63,645 bases of DNA from Mycobacterium sp. E2733 (lineage in GTDB: Bacteria > Actinomycetota > Actinomycetes > Mycobacteriales > Mycobacteriaceae): contig NZ_LZJZ01000123.1 in NCBI RefSeq assembly GCF_001667585.1, positions 1 through 63,645 on the forward strand, read 5' to 3'. Made by a program: the position numbers and the translations under genes. The notes beneath the pieces were generated by a model. It searched no databases and was not told the origin of the DNA. It worked only from the letters and a program-made list of their open reading frames with translations. Numbering within the stretch: position 1 is the stretch's first letter; the number at the start of each line of letters is the position of its first letter. This document shows, one piece after another, positions 32,832 to 40,940 of this stretch.

Positions 32832-33692
32832 TCAGTACAGAGGGACCCAGACTCCCATGTACCAGAAGCCCCAACCGCCGAACTGCCAGTTGAAAACCGG
32901 GATGGCGGTATAGGAGTCGTACTGGAACGGCCCGAAATCGACCTGCGCGGCGGCGACGTCACGCGGCGGCCCGGACCACGGCCGGTTCCAGCCGCCCGGA
33001 GGCGGCGGACCGTCCCAACCCCCGGGAGGCGGCGCACCCACCCAATGCGGCGGCGGATGGCCGGGGGCCGGACCGTCGTTCCAGCCGTGACCCCGCGGCG
33101 GGGGCGGCGGGGGTGCCCCGTGGTCCACGACGCTGAAGCCTGCCCGCGCATCACTGGGCCCGCCGACTTGCGCGTTACCGCTGGCGTAGGTGCCACGCGG
33201 AACGTAAGGCTCATGTGGTGGTTGGGTACTCGGCGGGTTGAGGGCCTGCCTGCCCTGCGGCGGCGGCGTGTGCTCGTTCGCGGGGGCGTTGGGTTGTCCA
33301 CCCGGCCCGTTCTGACCGTGGTCACCCGGCTGGTTGTCCGTGCCGCCCTGCTGCGGGTACTGCCCATGGTCGTTGGGCGCGGGCCCGTTCTGGGCGCCCT
33401 GCGGCGGGTTGTTCTGCCCGCCCTGCGGTGGGCTCTGCCCGTGCCCGCCCTGGGGCGGATTGCTTTGGCCACCCGGCGCGTCGCCGGGCCCGCTTTGTTG
33501 CCCGCCGGGCCCGCCCTGTGGGCCGCCGCCACCACCGGGGTTGCCCCCGCCCCCGCCACCGCCATGGCAGCCGGGGCACGGCGGAGTAGGGTCGAGCGGA
33601 GCCGCGAAGACCGAGCCCACGTTCAATGTGACCGCGGAGAGGCTCAGACCCGCCGCGACGGCCGCCGCGCTGACGACACGTTTCATAGACAT
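32832..33692 (-). CDS. secreted Pro/Gly-rich protein
   Basis: A 286-residue exported protein. The signal peptide ends near residue 31 (GSVFAAP). A poly-Gly tract follows CPGCHGG, then a long Pro/Gly/Gln/Asn-rich segment with repeats such as NPPQGG and PPQGG. The C-terminus is aromatic-rich (NWQFGGWGFWYMGVW) and may bind cell-wall or membrane components. No catalytic motif is seen. The start may be M1 or M3. Such low-complexity exported proteins are frequent in mycobacterial envelopes; function unknown. Confidence 0.75.
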   Translation of the reverse strand: MSMKRVVSAAAVAAGLSLSAVTLNVGSVFAAPLDPTPPCPGCHGGGGGGGNPGGGGGPQGGPGGQQSGPGDAPGGQSNPPQGGHGQSPPQGGQNNPPQGAQNGPAPNDHGQYPQQGGTDNQPGDHGQNGPGGQPNAPANEHTPPPQGRQALNPPSTQPPHEPYVPRGTYASGNAQVGGPSDARAGFSVVDHGAPPPPPPRGHGWNDGPAPGHPPPHWVGAPPPGGWDGPPPPGGWNRPWSGPPRDVAAAQVDFGPFQYDSYTAIPVFNWQFGGWGFWYMGVWVPLY

Positions 33693-33726
33693 AGCTGCGT
33701 CCCATCTTGGGTATCGATCGCCCGCA

Positions 33727-34194
33727 CTACGGGCACGTCACGTCCAACTCGAATGATTTGGTCACCTGCTGCGGTTGCTGCGGGTTGCTCATGTCGAGCC
33801 CGGTTGCGGTGCCCTTGATTGCGTAGGCCTTTCCGTTGACCGCAGCCCCCGCGTTGCCCCCTTGATTGGGGGCCGCGTCAGAAAAGCCGAGCGTGATGCC
33901 GTTGACGCTGCCGAGTCCAACCGAGTGCACGATGGGCGGGTTGGCATTGCTGACCACGGCACCGACCCCGGCTGTCGGGTCCCCGATGCCGATGTTGGTG
34001 TTGTCGCCCGCCGGCGTGCACGTGACCTGGCCGCTGACGTTCTGAGCCTGACCGTCGACGATGACCTGCGGGCCGGCCGCTGACGGCGACGACGAACCCG
34101 ACGATCCCGTGTTTGACTTTTTGCTCGAACAGCCGGCGCACGCCGCGACCACTACGGCCACGCCCGCCACGCCGACGACGATCCCACGCTTCAC
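33727..34194 (-). CDS. LpqH-like 19-kDa-antigen-family lipoprotein
   Basis: A 155-residue lipoprotein close in size to LpqH. The GTG at 34194 has AGGGGAG 6 nt upstream, giving signal VKRGIVVGVAGVAVVVAACAGC with a lipobox Cys followed by SSKKS. A Ser/Gly linker leads to a beta-rich domain with two cysteines (VTCTPAG and DVTCP), probably disulfide-bonded. The family includes TLR2-stimulating surface lipoproteins. It is separate from the Rv3763 lpqH locus, so it is probably a paralogue. Upstream in-frame sequence is rejected because it precedes the lipoprotein signal. Confidence 0.82.
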   Translation of the reverse strand: MKRGIVVGVAGVAVVVAACAGCSSKKSNTGSSGSSSPSAAGPQVIVDGQAQNVSGQVTCTPAGDNTNIGIGDPTAGVGAVVSNANPPIVHSVGLGSVNGITLGFSDAAPNQGGNAGAAVNGKAYAIKGTATGLDMSNPQQPQQVTKSFELDVTCP

Positions 34195-34330
34195 TACTGC
34201 TCCCCTTCGTGTCGCTGGTGTCGCACTACCGAACTCGTTGGCCTCGTCAAAGTAGCGAGCACTGGCCAAAGCCGCGGGGCGCGGATACCCGGTACCCGGC
34301 AATTGCAAACTCTGTGTTACGCATGGCCGC

Positions 34331-34972
34331 TCAAGGCAGAACGTGCAATCCCCACCTGCCCAATAGCGGATCGATGAGCGTGAAGTAAGTCGTGTAGTCG
34401 TCGCCGTCGGGTGAGGACATCAACAGGCCCACCGCGCTTACGGTGCCGTCAGGGTTCTTCACGAATCCCGGACTGCCGCTGTCGCCATTGAGGCTGAAAA
34501 CGCTGGCTTCGACAACGTCACCGTCTACGTGCCTGACGTGACCACAGGTCTCACCGGTGACCGCGCCCAATTTGCAGAAAGGCATGCCTTCCCGAATTTG
34601 GTTGACGTTCAACACATCCCGGACCATGTACCGTCCGCCGACAGCGCCGAGAGGCGCGCCCACGCTCGGGTCGAGGAGGATGATCGCGGCGTCCCTCGCG
34701 TCGCCCTCCTTCTCGCTGGCGGCGATCTTCCCGAGCGGGACGTCACTGTCGTGTGTCCACTGTGAACCGTCGTGGGCGTCGCAGTGGCCGCTGGTCATCA
34801 GGTAGTAGCTGCCGTCATTGCCTTGGGCGGCGAAACCTGCTGTGCACGAGGTTTTTTCGTCCTCGACTTTGATCCCCGGCGTAACGCCCGCATCAGCCCG
34901 CGCCGGGTTGGCCAGCGTCGTCGCGGCGACGACCAAAGCACCGACCAAGCCCAACCCTCGCAACCACCGCAT
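34331..34972 (-). CDS. secreted S1-family (chymotrypsin-like) serine protease
   Basis: A 213-residue exported protease. The signal peptide ends near ARADA (residue 27). The catalytic triad is H63 in TSGHC, D94 in DARDAA and Ser near 165 in GDSGSPG. Cysteine pairs C43/C64 and C133/C143 fit the two small-loop disulfides of streptogrisin-type enzymes. No long propeptide is seen. I chose ATG 34972 because GAGGCGG precedes it; ATG 34993 lacks a ribosome site. The target is unknown. Confidence 0.8.
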   Translation of the reverse strand: MRWLRGLGLVGALVVAATTLANPARADAGVTPGIKVEDEKTSCTAGFAAQGNDGSYYLMTSGHCDAHDGSQWTHDSDVPLGKIAASEKEGDARDAAIILLDPSVGAPLGAVGGRYMVRDVLNVNQIREGMPFCKLGAVTGETCGHVRHVDGDVVEASVFSLNGDSGSPGFVKNPDGTVSAVGLLMSSPDGDDYTTYFTLIDPLLGRWGLHVLP

Positions 34973-35124
34973 GGCCACGCCGCCTCTCTTCATATGTCGG
35001 CAGCATGCTAACAGCGCGAGCGGGTTTCGGCTGCTTGGGCGCCAGGTATGGCGACCGGCTGAGCGCAACTTTTATCGAATGACCTGCTGGACAACAGCTT
35101 CCGACGTGGACGCTTGCGAACTGA

Positions 35125-35997
35125 TCAATCGCCGAGATGCCGTGCAAGGAACCCCAGCACGGCGTCGGCGAAGATGTCGTTGCGATCGCCGGCGACCATG
35201 TGTCCCGCACCGCGTACATCGGTGAACTCGACCTGCGGAAAGCGGGCCAGGAATTCGTCCGCGCGCTCCTGGCTGACGAGGTCGCTCATCTGGCCCCGAA
35301 CCAAAAGCATCGGCACCCCACCGCGCAAAATCGCCTCGACGGCCGCGTGCATGCGGTCGGGGTCGGTGACCTCGAAAGGGGGAAACGCGGCGGTCCCGCT
35401 GATGAACTGGGGATCCCAGTGCCAGTACCAGCGGTCGCCCCGGCGGCGCAGATTCGTGGTCAGGCCGTCCAAGTCGGTTGGCCGCGGCCGGTGCGGATTG
35501 TATTCGGCGATCGCGTCCGCAACCTCGTCAAGTGAGGCGAAACCCGATTCCACCCGATCGGACATGAAGGCGTGTATCCGATTGGCGCCGGACTGGTCCA
35601 TGTTCGGCACGATGTCGACCAACACGATCGCGCTGGCGATCCCCGGGGAAATCTCACCCGCGAGCAGCATCGAGGTGAACCCGCCCAGAGAGGCGCCAAC
35701 CAGCACCGGCCGCGGGGGCAGCGTGGCCAGCACCTCCTGGACATCGCCGGCGAAGCTGGCGACGCGGTAGTCGCCTTCGTCGGACCAGTCGGATTCGCCG
35801 TGGCCGCGCAGGTCGACGGTGACGGCTTGCCAGCCACGCTGGGCGACGGCTGTGGCGGCCTTGCCCCAGGAGCGGCGGGTCTGCCCGCCGCCGTGCAGGA
35901 ACACCACGGCCCGCGCCTGAGGATCGCCGAGTCGGTCAGCGACGATCCGCACGCCGCCGGGTCCCTGGATCGAAAACGGTTCCACTGCCATGGGCAT
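35125..35997 (-). CDS. alpha/beta hydrolase
   Basis: A 290-residue alpha/beta hydrolase. The oxyanion motif is LHGGGQ near residue 35, the nucleophile Ser in GASLGG near 103, the acid in the RGQMSDLVS region and the His in GAGHMV near 267. Family members are esterases, epoxide hydrolases and C-C hydrolases. The ATG at 35997 is supported by TAGTAT at exactly -12 to -7 (leaderless arrangement). It is divergent from the amidase gene with 85 nt between. Substrate unknown. Confidence 0.85.
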   Translation of the reverse strand: MPMAVEPFSIQGPGGVRIVADRLGDPQARAVVFLHGGGQTRRSWGKAATAVAQRGWQAVTVDLRGHGESDWSDEGDYRVASFAGDVQEVLATLPPRPVLVGASLGGFTSMLLAGEISPGIASAIVLVDIVPNMDQSGANRIHAFMSDRVESGFASLDEVADAIAEYNPHRPRPTDLDGLTTNLRRRGDRWYWHWDPQFISGTAAFPPFEVTDPDRMHAAVEAILRGGVPMLLVRGQMSDLVSQERADEFLARFPQVEFTDVRGAGHMVAGDRNDIFADAVLGFLARHLGD

Positions 35998-36003
35998 CAG
36001 GTG

Positions 36004-36009
36004 ATACTA
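36004..36009 (-). promoter_or_regulatory. -10 hexamer for a leaderless hydrolase transcript
   Basis: TAGTAT on the minus strand occupies -12 to -7 relative to ATG 35997. No ribosome site is present upstream of that ATG. Confidence 0.5.
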
Positions 36010-36049
36010 AGCCGCTTCGGCGCCGACCCGGCGTCGAAGCGCCTCCAAT

Positions 36050-36055
36050 TACGAT
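36050..36055 (+). promoter_or_regulatory. candidate -10 hexamer for the amidase gene
   Basis: TACGAT fits TANNNT, predicting a +1 near 36062 and a leader of about 21 nt that contains the ribosome site GAGGAG. Confidence 0.4.
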
Positions 36056-36082
36056 GCAGCGGGGCGTCCAGAGGAGAAACCG

Positions 36083-37567
36083 ATGCAGCTTGACGAGTAC
36101 ATGTCCTTGGATGCGACCGCGTTGGCCGAACTGGTCGAGCGCAAGCAGGTCACGCCGGCCGAACTTCTCGCATTGGCTCGGCAGCGAGCGGACGCAGTCA
36201 ATCCGCGGTTGAACGCGATCGTCCGCCGCCTCGGCGACGTGGCGGACCGGCAGGCCGCCGACCCGAACCTGCGCGGACCGTTTGCCGGTGTGCCCTTCGT
36301 AATCAAAGACCTTGCCCAGGAGTATCGCGGCTTTCCGACGTCGAGCGGTTCCCGTTCGCTGGCCAACGACGTGGCCGATCGGCACGCCCTGGTGACTCAG
36401 CGGTTCCTGGACGCGGGACTGATGATCTTCGCAATGACGAACACCCCCGAATTCGGGGCCAAGGGCGTGACGGAATCGGATTACTGGGGCCCGGCTCGCA
36501 ACCCGTGGAAGACCGAGCACACTCCCGGCGGCTCATCGGGTGGATCCGGAGCGGCGGTCGCGGCCGGGATCGTCGCGGCCGCCGGGGCGAACGACGGTGG
36601 CGGATCGATCCGCATCCCCGCCGCCTGCAACGGATTGGTCGGCCTCAAGTTAAGCCGTGGTCTGTCGCCTTATGGCCCGCAGACGGGCGAGCCGATGTTC
36701 GGAATGGTGACGCAGGGCGTCGTGTCACGCACCGTGCGCGACAGCGCCGCGCTGTGCGACGCGATAATCGGCCGCGATCCGCACGCCGCCTACGAAGTCG
36801 CCCTTCCGCGAGGCACTTTCGCCGACCACATCAAGCGTCGCCCGGGCGCGCTGCGAATCGGATACTCGTGGTCCTCCGCGATCAACGCACATCCCGATCG
36901 GGAAGCCGTCGCCGCGGTGGAACGGACGGTGACGCTCCTCAGCGATTTGGGTCACCGGGTCGAGGAGGTTCCACCCCCGTACGACGACGCCGCCCTGGCG
37001 CGCGACTTTCTCACCATCTGGTTCGCGCAGCTCTATCAACACGTTGCCGACGCCAGAGAGCGCACCGGTGCCGGCGACCGCGATTTCGAGGCCGACACCT
37101 TGGCCGTGAGTGAACTCGCCCGGGCCACCGGCGTGTTGGCGCCGATTCTCGCCTTGGAGAGCAGAAACAATCACATTCGTTCCCTGGCGACGTTCCACGA
37201 GACCTTCGATTGCCTGCTGACCCCGACCCTGGCCACGCCGCCTCTTCGCGTGGGCGCCACGGCGACACCGCGTCCGCTACAACAGGTGGCCCGCGTCGCG
37301 AGCAAGTTGCGCGCGGGAAAAGTCATGGCGCACAGCGGGATTCTCGATCAGCTGATTCAGGAAAGCCTGGGCTGGGTGCCTTACACGCAACTCGCCAACA
37401 TCACCGGCCGCCCCGCGATCAGCGTGCCCCTGCATTGGACGGAGGCCGGACTTCCGCTCGGTGTGCAGTTGGTGGGGCGGCTGGGCGCCGACGGCGATCT
37501 CCTCCAGCTTGCAGCCCAGCTCGAAGAAGTCCACCCCTGGGCGCACCGGTATCCGGCGCCCGCCTGA
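36083..37567 (+). CDS. amidase-signature-family amidase
   Basis: A 494-residue amidase signature enzyme. The Ser-cisSer-Lys triad is visible: Lys in FVIKDL near residue 76, cis-Ser in PGGSSGGS near 150, and the nucleophile in the GGGSIRIPA motif near 175. These enzymes hydrolyse aliphatic or aromatic amides to acid and ammonia. The ATG at 36083 has GAGGAG 6-7 nt upstream. Several amidase paralogues exist in mycobacteria (AmiA2, AmiB2, AmiC, AmiD) and I cannot decide which is closest. A hairpin directly after the stop ends transcription. Confidence 0.9.
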   Translation: MQLDEYMSLDATALAELVERKQVTPAELLALARQRADAVNPRLNAIVRRLGDVADRQAADPNLRGPFAGVPFVIKDLAQEYRGFPTSSGSRSLANDVADRHALVTQRFLDAGLMIFAMTNTPEFGAKGVTESDYWGPARNPWKTEHTPGGSSGGSGAAVAAGIVAAAGANDGGGSIRIPAACNGLVGLKLSRGLSPYGPQTGEPMFGMVTQGVVSRTVRDSAALCDAIIGRDPHAAYEVALPRGTFADHIKRRPGALRIGYSWSSAINAHPDREAVAAVERTVTLLSDLGHRVEEVPPPYDDAALARDFLTIWFAQLYQHVADARERTGAGDRDFEADTLAVSELARATGVLAPILALESRNNHIRSLATFHETFDCLLTPTLATPPLRVGATATPRPLQQVARVASKLRAGKVMAHSGILDQLIQESLGWVPYTQLANITGRPAISVPLHWTEAGLPLGVQLVGRLGADGDLLQLAAQLEEVHPWAHRYPAPA

Positions 37568-37747
37568 CTAACCGGGGGACCCGGGCCTGTCCCCCGGCGC
37601 GTGATCGCCTCGCCATAACCTGGCGAACCGCCGGGCCACGTCGCCGAGCCGATACCCCGCTCGTTGCGAGGCCTTGATCCTGCCGAGAGTCTGCTTCCCC
37701 TCCGCGGCATAGTCCTTGACCGTTTCGTCGCCTTCTTCAGCGCGCAT
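37568..37747 (-). CDS. small basic protein, 59 residues
   Basis: The ATG at 37747 has an ideal ribosome site (GGAGGT, 6-nt spacing). The product begins MRAEEGDETVKDYAAEG and contains a basic amphipathic stretch (GYRLGDVARRFARLW) before a Gly/Pro/Asp tail. The stop abuts the convergent amidase stop, and its 3' end forms part of a hairpin. It lies 35 nt downstream of another tiny gene, suggesting a two-gene operon. Function unknown; the basic helix could bind nucleic acid or membrane. Confidence 0.55.
   Translation of the reverse strand: MRAEEGDETVKDYAAEGKQTLGRIKASQRAGYRLGDVARRFARLWRGDHAPGDRPGSPG
37572..37597. terminator. bidirectional hairpin between amidase and the small gene
   Basis: CCGGGGGAC pairs perfectly with GTCCCCCGG across an 8-nt loop, starting 5 nt after the amidase stop. 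It overlaps the last codons of the 59-residue leftward gene, so it could act on both transcripts. Confidence 0.65.
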
Positions 37748-37782
37748 CCTTGACCTCCGGTGCTCAGCTTGCTTGCGTTCGC

Positions 37783-37920
37783 TTAACGCTCGGACGGTTC
37801 CGACGGCGTCAAACGCTCCGGCGGATCTGCCGGCGCGGGCCGTTCGGGTGTTTCCGTCGGCGTCAGCCGCTCGGGCGTCTCGCTTGGAGTTCCCCGCTCC
37901 GGCGGCTCGCTGGTGTCCAT
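37783..37920 (-). CDS. tiny nine-residue-repeat protein, 45 residues
   Basis: The ATG at 37920 has GGAGGG 7 nt upstream. The whole product is tandem nine-residue units with consensus TP(S/T)ExPERL: SEPPERG, TPSETPERL, TPTETPERP, APADPPERL, TPSEPSER. It is strongly acidic/polar with alternating Glu and Arg and no hydrophobic core, so it is likely disordered. The stop is 35 nt upstream of the 59-residue gene. It is too short for routine gene calling. Function unknown. Confidence 0.55.
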   Translation of the reverse strand: MDTSEPPERGTPSETPERLTPTETPERPAPADPPERLTPSEPSER

Positions 37921-38464
37921 CGTTAGCCCTCCGATCGGCTCCGGGTTGCCTACCCGCCGACCCCGGGGATCGAAACGCCTGCGGCCTTGAACTCCGACCC
38001 CCGGTCAGGACACCGGCTGCTTGCTGGCCTTCACCGGCGTGGTGCTCGATCGTCCTCGTGGGCAGGGCAACGTTCATTACTACTACGAGGTCGAGCCGCT
38101 CGGTGTCTACCTCGCCGAGATCATCACCGGCTCGAACATCACCGTTTTCTACGATTCGGGCGAGGACCTCGTCAAAGCCGCGTTAGCCGGCGTCTCGGCC
38201 CGATAACGAGTTCACGTCGGTCTCGTCGGCAGTGTGACCTAGTCGAGACGACGGCGCGACGTCCTCGTCCGAACGCGCTGGTCAGGCCCAGATCGCAGCC
38301 GCTGGCGCGCGCGCGGCCGGCCGGAAGGCGACGACTTGGGAAGCGTTCTCGATTGGGGGCTTCACAGCAAGCTAACGCATACTTGACATCATGCTTGAAG
38401 CGACATCGCCGCAAACCGCCGTTGCGGTCCCTGGTGATGCGCTGGGCGTGGGCAGAGGTTTGTG
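37921..38464. other. mostly gene-free stretch before the LCP gene
   Basis: About 540 nt. It contains one weak rightward frame (38021-38206, listed separately) and otherwise only overlapping short frames. The promoters of the tiny-gene pair (leftward) and of the LCP gene (rightward) should lie here, but no clear hexamer pair was identified. Confidence 0.4.
38021..38206 (+). pseudogene. possible gene remnant or short protein
   Basis: An open frame from a TTG codon, or from 37991 after a stop, gives about 61 residues with normal-looking protein composition, including GNVHYYYEVEPLGVYLAEIITG and FYDSGEDLVKAALAG. There is no ribosome site or ATG. It may be the 3' remnant of a decayed gene or a real short protein. 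Confidence 0.3.
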
Positions 38465-40021
38465 ATGGCCCGCTCGGGCGGTGCCCATCGCCGTCATCGA
38501 GCGGTCCGCCAACCCTCACGTTTCCGTAAAGGGCTGACGCGTACCTTGGGCGCGCTGGTCTCGGTGGCGGCGGTGGGGCTGACCGGGGCGGGTTACTACG
38601 TGGCTCACGGCGCATTGGGCGGCATCACCGTTTCGAACGCCCTGCAGCCCGACGATCCGCGGTCCAGCGGCGACGACATGAACATCCTGCTGATCGGGCT
38701 GGACTCGCGGAAAGATCAGGACGGCAACGACCTGCCCTGGTCGATCCTGAAGCATCTGCACGCCGGCGATTCGGACGACGGCGGCTACAACACCAACACG
38801 CTGATCCTGGTGCACGTCAGCGCCGACAACAAAGTTGTCGCCTTCTCGATCCCACGCGACGACTGGGTGCCCTTCACCGGGGTCCCCGGATACAACCACA
38901 TCAAGATCAAAGAGGCATACGGGCTCACCAAACAGTACGTCGCGAACAAGCTGGCAAACCAGGGCGCCAGCAGCCAGAAAGAACTCGAGACGAAAGGGCG
39001 CGAAGCCGGCCGGGCGGCGACCCTGCGCGCGGTGCGCAACCTGACCGGCGTTCCGATCGACTATTTCGCCGAGGTCAATCTGGCCGGGTTCTTTGACCTG
39101 GCGCAGACCCTGGGCGGAGTCGAGGTCTGCCTCAACCATCCCGTCTACGACTCCTACTCCGGTGCCGACTTCCCGGCAGGGCGACAGACGCTGGACGCCT
39201 CCCAGGCGTTGTCCTTCGTACGTCAGCGCCACGGCCTGGAAAACGGGGACCTGGACCGGACCCACCGGCAGCAGGCGTTCATTTCGTCGGTCATGCAGGA
39301 GTTGCAGGCGGCGGGAACCTTCACCAACCTCGACAAGCTCAAGGGCCTCATGGCGGTCGCGCGTAAAGATGTAGTGCTGTCGTCCGGTTGGGATGAGGAA
39401 ATGATCCAGCGGCTGGGTTCGCTGGCCTCCAGCGGCCGCGTCGAGTTCCGAACGCTGCCGGTGGTGCGCTACGACAACATCGACGGCCAGGACGTCAACA
39501 TCATCGACCCGGCCGCGATCAAGGCGGAGGTGGCCACGGCGATCGGCGGCTCGCCCCCGAGTACGACGCCCGCCACCACGGCTGCCAAACCGAGTCCATC
39601 GACCGTCGTCGACGTAATCAATGCCGGCAGCACGAGCGGACTCGCGACCGAGGTGTCGCACGCGCTGCAGAACCACGGCTACACCACAGGGCAGACCCGG
39701 GATCGCAATACGGGTGAGCCCACGGCGAGCACGGTCGCGTACGGTGCAGGGGTGGAAACCGACGCCAGCAACGTGGCCAAACTCCTGGGCCTCGACGCGC
39801 CCAGTCAGCCCGATCCCAGCGTCCAGCCCGGACATATCAGGGTCACCGTGGATACCAATTTCTCGGTGTCGATGGTTGACGACGGCACTTCGGACGAAAT
39901 GACGAGCACCACAACGTCGACCAAGGCCAAGGCGTACTACTACAACGGCACCACCACGACCTACCCGACGCCGGATCAGGGCAAGCCGATCGACGGCGGC
40001 GGCGTGCCCTGCGTCAACTAG
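38465..40021 (+). CDS. LytR-CpsA-Psr (LCP) family ligase
   Basis: A 518-residue membrane-anchored protein. A short basic cytoplasmic N-terminus precedes one transmembrane helix near residues 27-47. The LCP domain (about 70-280) starts with MNILLIGLDSR and includes SIPRDDWV with the conserved Arg-Asp pair, VNLAGFFDL and the late SFVRQRHGLENGDLDRTHRQQ motif. A LytR_C domain (VDVINAGSTSGLA) is near residue 380. LCP proteins transfer polyprenyl-phosphate-linked polymers to peptidoglycan; in mycobacteria they attach arabinogalactan. Several paralogues exist and this one is unassigned. GTG just upstream of ATG 38465 is an alternative start. Confidence 0.9.
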   Translation: MARSGGAHRRHRAVRQPSRFRKGLTRTLGALVSVAAVGLTGAGYYVAHGALGGITVSNALQPDDPRSSGDDMNILLIGLDSRKDQDGNDLPWSILKHLHAGDSDDGGYNTNTLILVHVSADNKVVAFSIPRDDWVPFTGVPGYNHIKIKEAYGLTKQYVANKLANQGASSQKELETKGREAGRAATLRAVRNLTGVPIDYFAEVNLAGFFDLAQTLGGVEVCLNHPVYDSYSGADFPAGRQTLDASQALSFVRQRHGLENGDLDRTHRQQAFISSVMQELQAAGTFTNLDKLKGLMAVARKDVVLSSGWDEEMIQRLGSLASSGRVEFRTLPVVRYDNIDGQDVNIIDPAAIKAEVATAIGGSPPSTTPATTAAKPSPSTVVDVINAGSTSGLATEVSHALQNHGYTTGQTRDRNTGEPTASTVAYGAGVETDASNVAKLLGLDAPSQPDPSVQPGHIRVTVDTNFSVSMVDDGTSDEMTSTTTSTKAKAYYYNGTTTTYPTPDQGKPIDGGGVPCVN

Positions 40022-40072
40022 CGGCGATCGCAAGCGCGGCGAAGCCGGGCGCGGCGGGTCGCCGCCATCGGG

Positions 40073-40864
40073 CTAAGCGTGCGTCCCGCCGTCGATGCGG
40101 ATCTCGGTCCCGGTGATGAACGCACCGTCATCGGAGACCAGCATGGCGATCACCCCGGCAACCACCGACGGGTCCGCCATCCCGGTGCCGCTGGACTCCA
40201 CGGTGGTCGGCAGGATAGGCATAAGCCTCGAAAACAGCGACCAGTCAGCGTCTTTCGGGATATATCCCCCGGTCGCGTCGGTGATTCCGGACTTGATGCT
40301 GCCGGGTGCCACACAGACTGCGCGCAGGCCGTCGCGCGCGTACTCCAGCGCCAGCGAATGGGTGAAGGCCTGGATGCCGCCTTTGCTCGCCGCGTACGCC
40401 GCCATGTATGGGTGGGCGAACGAAGCCGAGGTCGAACTGAAGTTGACGATCGCGCTGCGCGAATTCTCCAGTAGCGCCGGGAGCGCTTCGCGCACAACGA
40501 GAAACGTCCCGGTCAGGTTGACCCCGACGATCTGGTTCCACATTTCCAGGCTGGTCTGGTGGGTGTGCGCGGCGCGCAGGATGCCGGCGGCATTGACCAA
40601 TGAATCCAGGCCGCCGAGCTTTTCGACGGCCAGGCACACGCCGTCGATCACCGAGTCCTCGTTGCCCACGTCCATCGGCACGGTGGTGAGGCGGCCGGCG
40701 GTCGCGGCCCCGGCCGCGCGGGCCCTGGTGGTGTCCAGACCGCCCTCGGCGACGTCCGAGGCGACCACGTCGGCGCCCTCGTCGAGGAGCCGCAGCGCGG
40801 TCGCCTGCCCGATCCCCGACGCGGCGCCTGTGACCAGAATTCGCTTGCCCTCGAGTCGATTCAT
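40073..40864 (-). CDS. short-chain dehydrogenase/reductase
   Basis: A 263-residue classical SDR. TGAASGIG is near residue 12, the Asp after strand 2 (ASDVAEG) favours NAD, NAAG is at about 91-94, the Ser is in VNFSST near 143 and the catalytic Tyr/Lys are in YAASKGG near 157-161. The ATG at 40864 follows GGGAG. It is divergent from a beta-hydroxyacid dehydrogenase gene, and both probably serve one catabolic pathway. Substrate unknown. Confidence 0.88.
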   Translation of the reverse strand: MNRLEGKRILVTGAASGIGQATALRLLDEGADVVASDVAEGGLDTTRARAAGAATAGRLTTVPMDVGNEDSVIDGVCLAVEKLGGLDSLVNAAGILRAAHTHQTSLEMWNQIVGVNLTGTFLVVREALPALLENSRSAIVNFSSTSASFAHPYMAAYAASKGGIQAFTHSLALEYARDGLRAVCVAPGSIKSGITDATGGYIPKDADWSLFSRLMPILPTTVESSGTGMADPSVVAGVIAMLVSDDGAFITGTEIRIDGGTHA

Positions 40865-40940
40865 TGCTGCTCCCGTGCTCGTCGCGTCACTAGGCGCTCA
40901 TCATCGCAAAGGACGGCCCCCAACAAGGCAGAGTGGATGC

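Noticed and set aside
32723..33565. Upstream extension of the 79-residue gene into an Arg/Thr/Pro-rich 360-residue protein
   Set aside because: The extension overlaps the secreted Pro/Gly-rich gene on the same strand in another frame and has shadow-like composition; only the C-terminal 79 residues look like a protein.
38516..40033. 505-residue leftward frame opposite the LCP gene
   Set aside because: It covers exactly the complementary strand of a well-supported LCP protein; composition is Val/Asp/Gly/Arg shadow sequence.
40022..40072. Terminator hairpin between the LCP and SDR genes
   Set aside because: GC-rich partial complementarity (GGCGG/GCCGCC) exists but the stem is imperfect and not distinguishable from background GC content.
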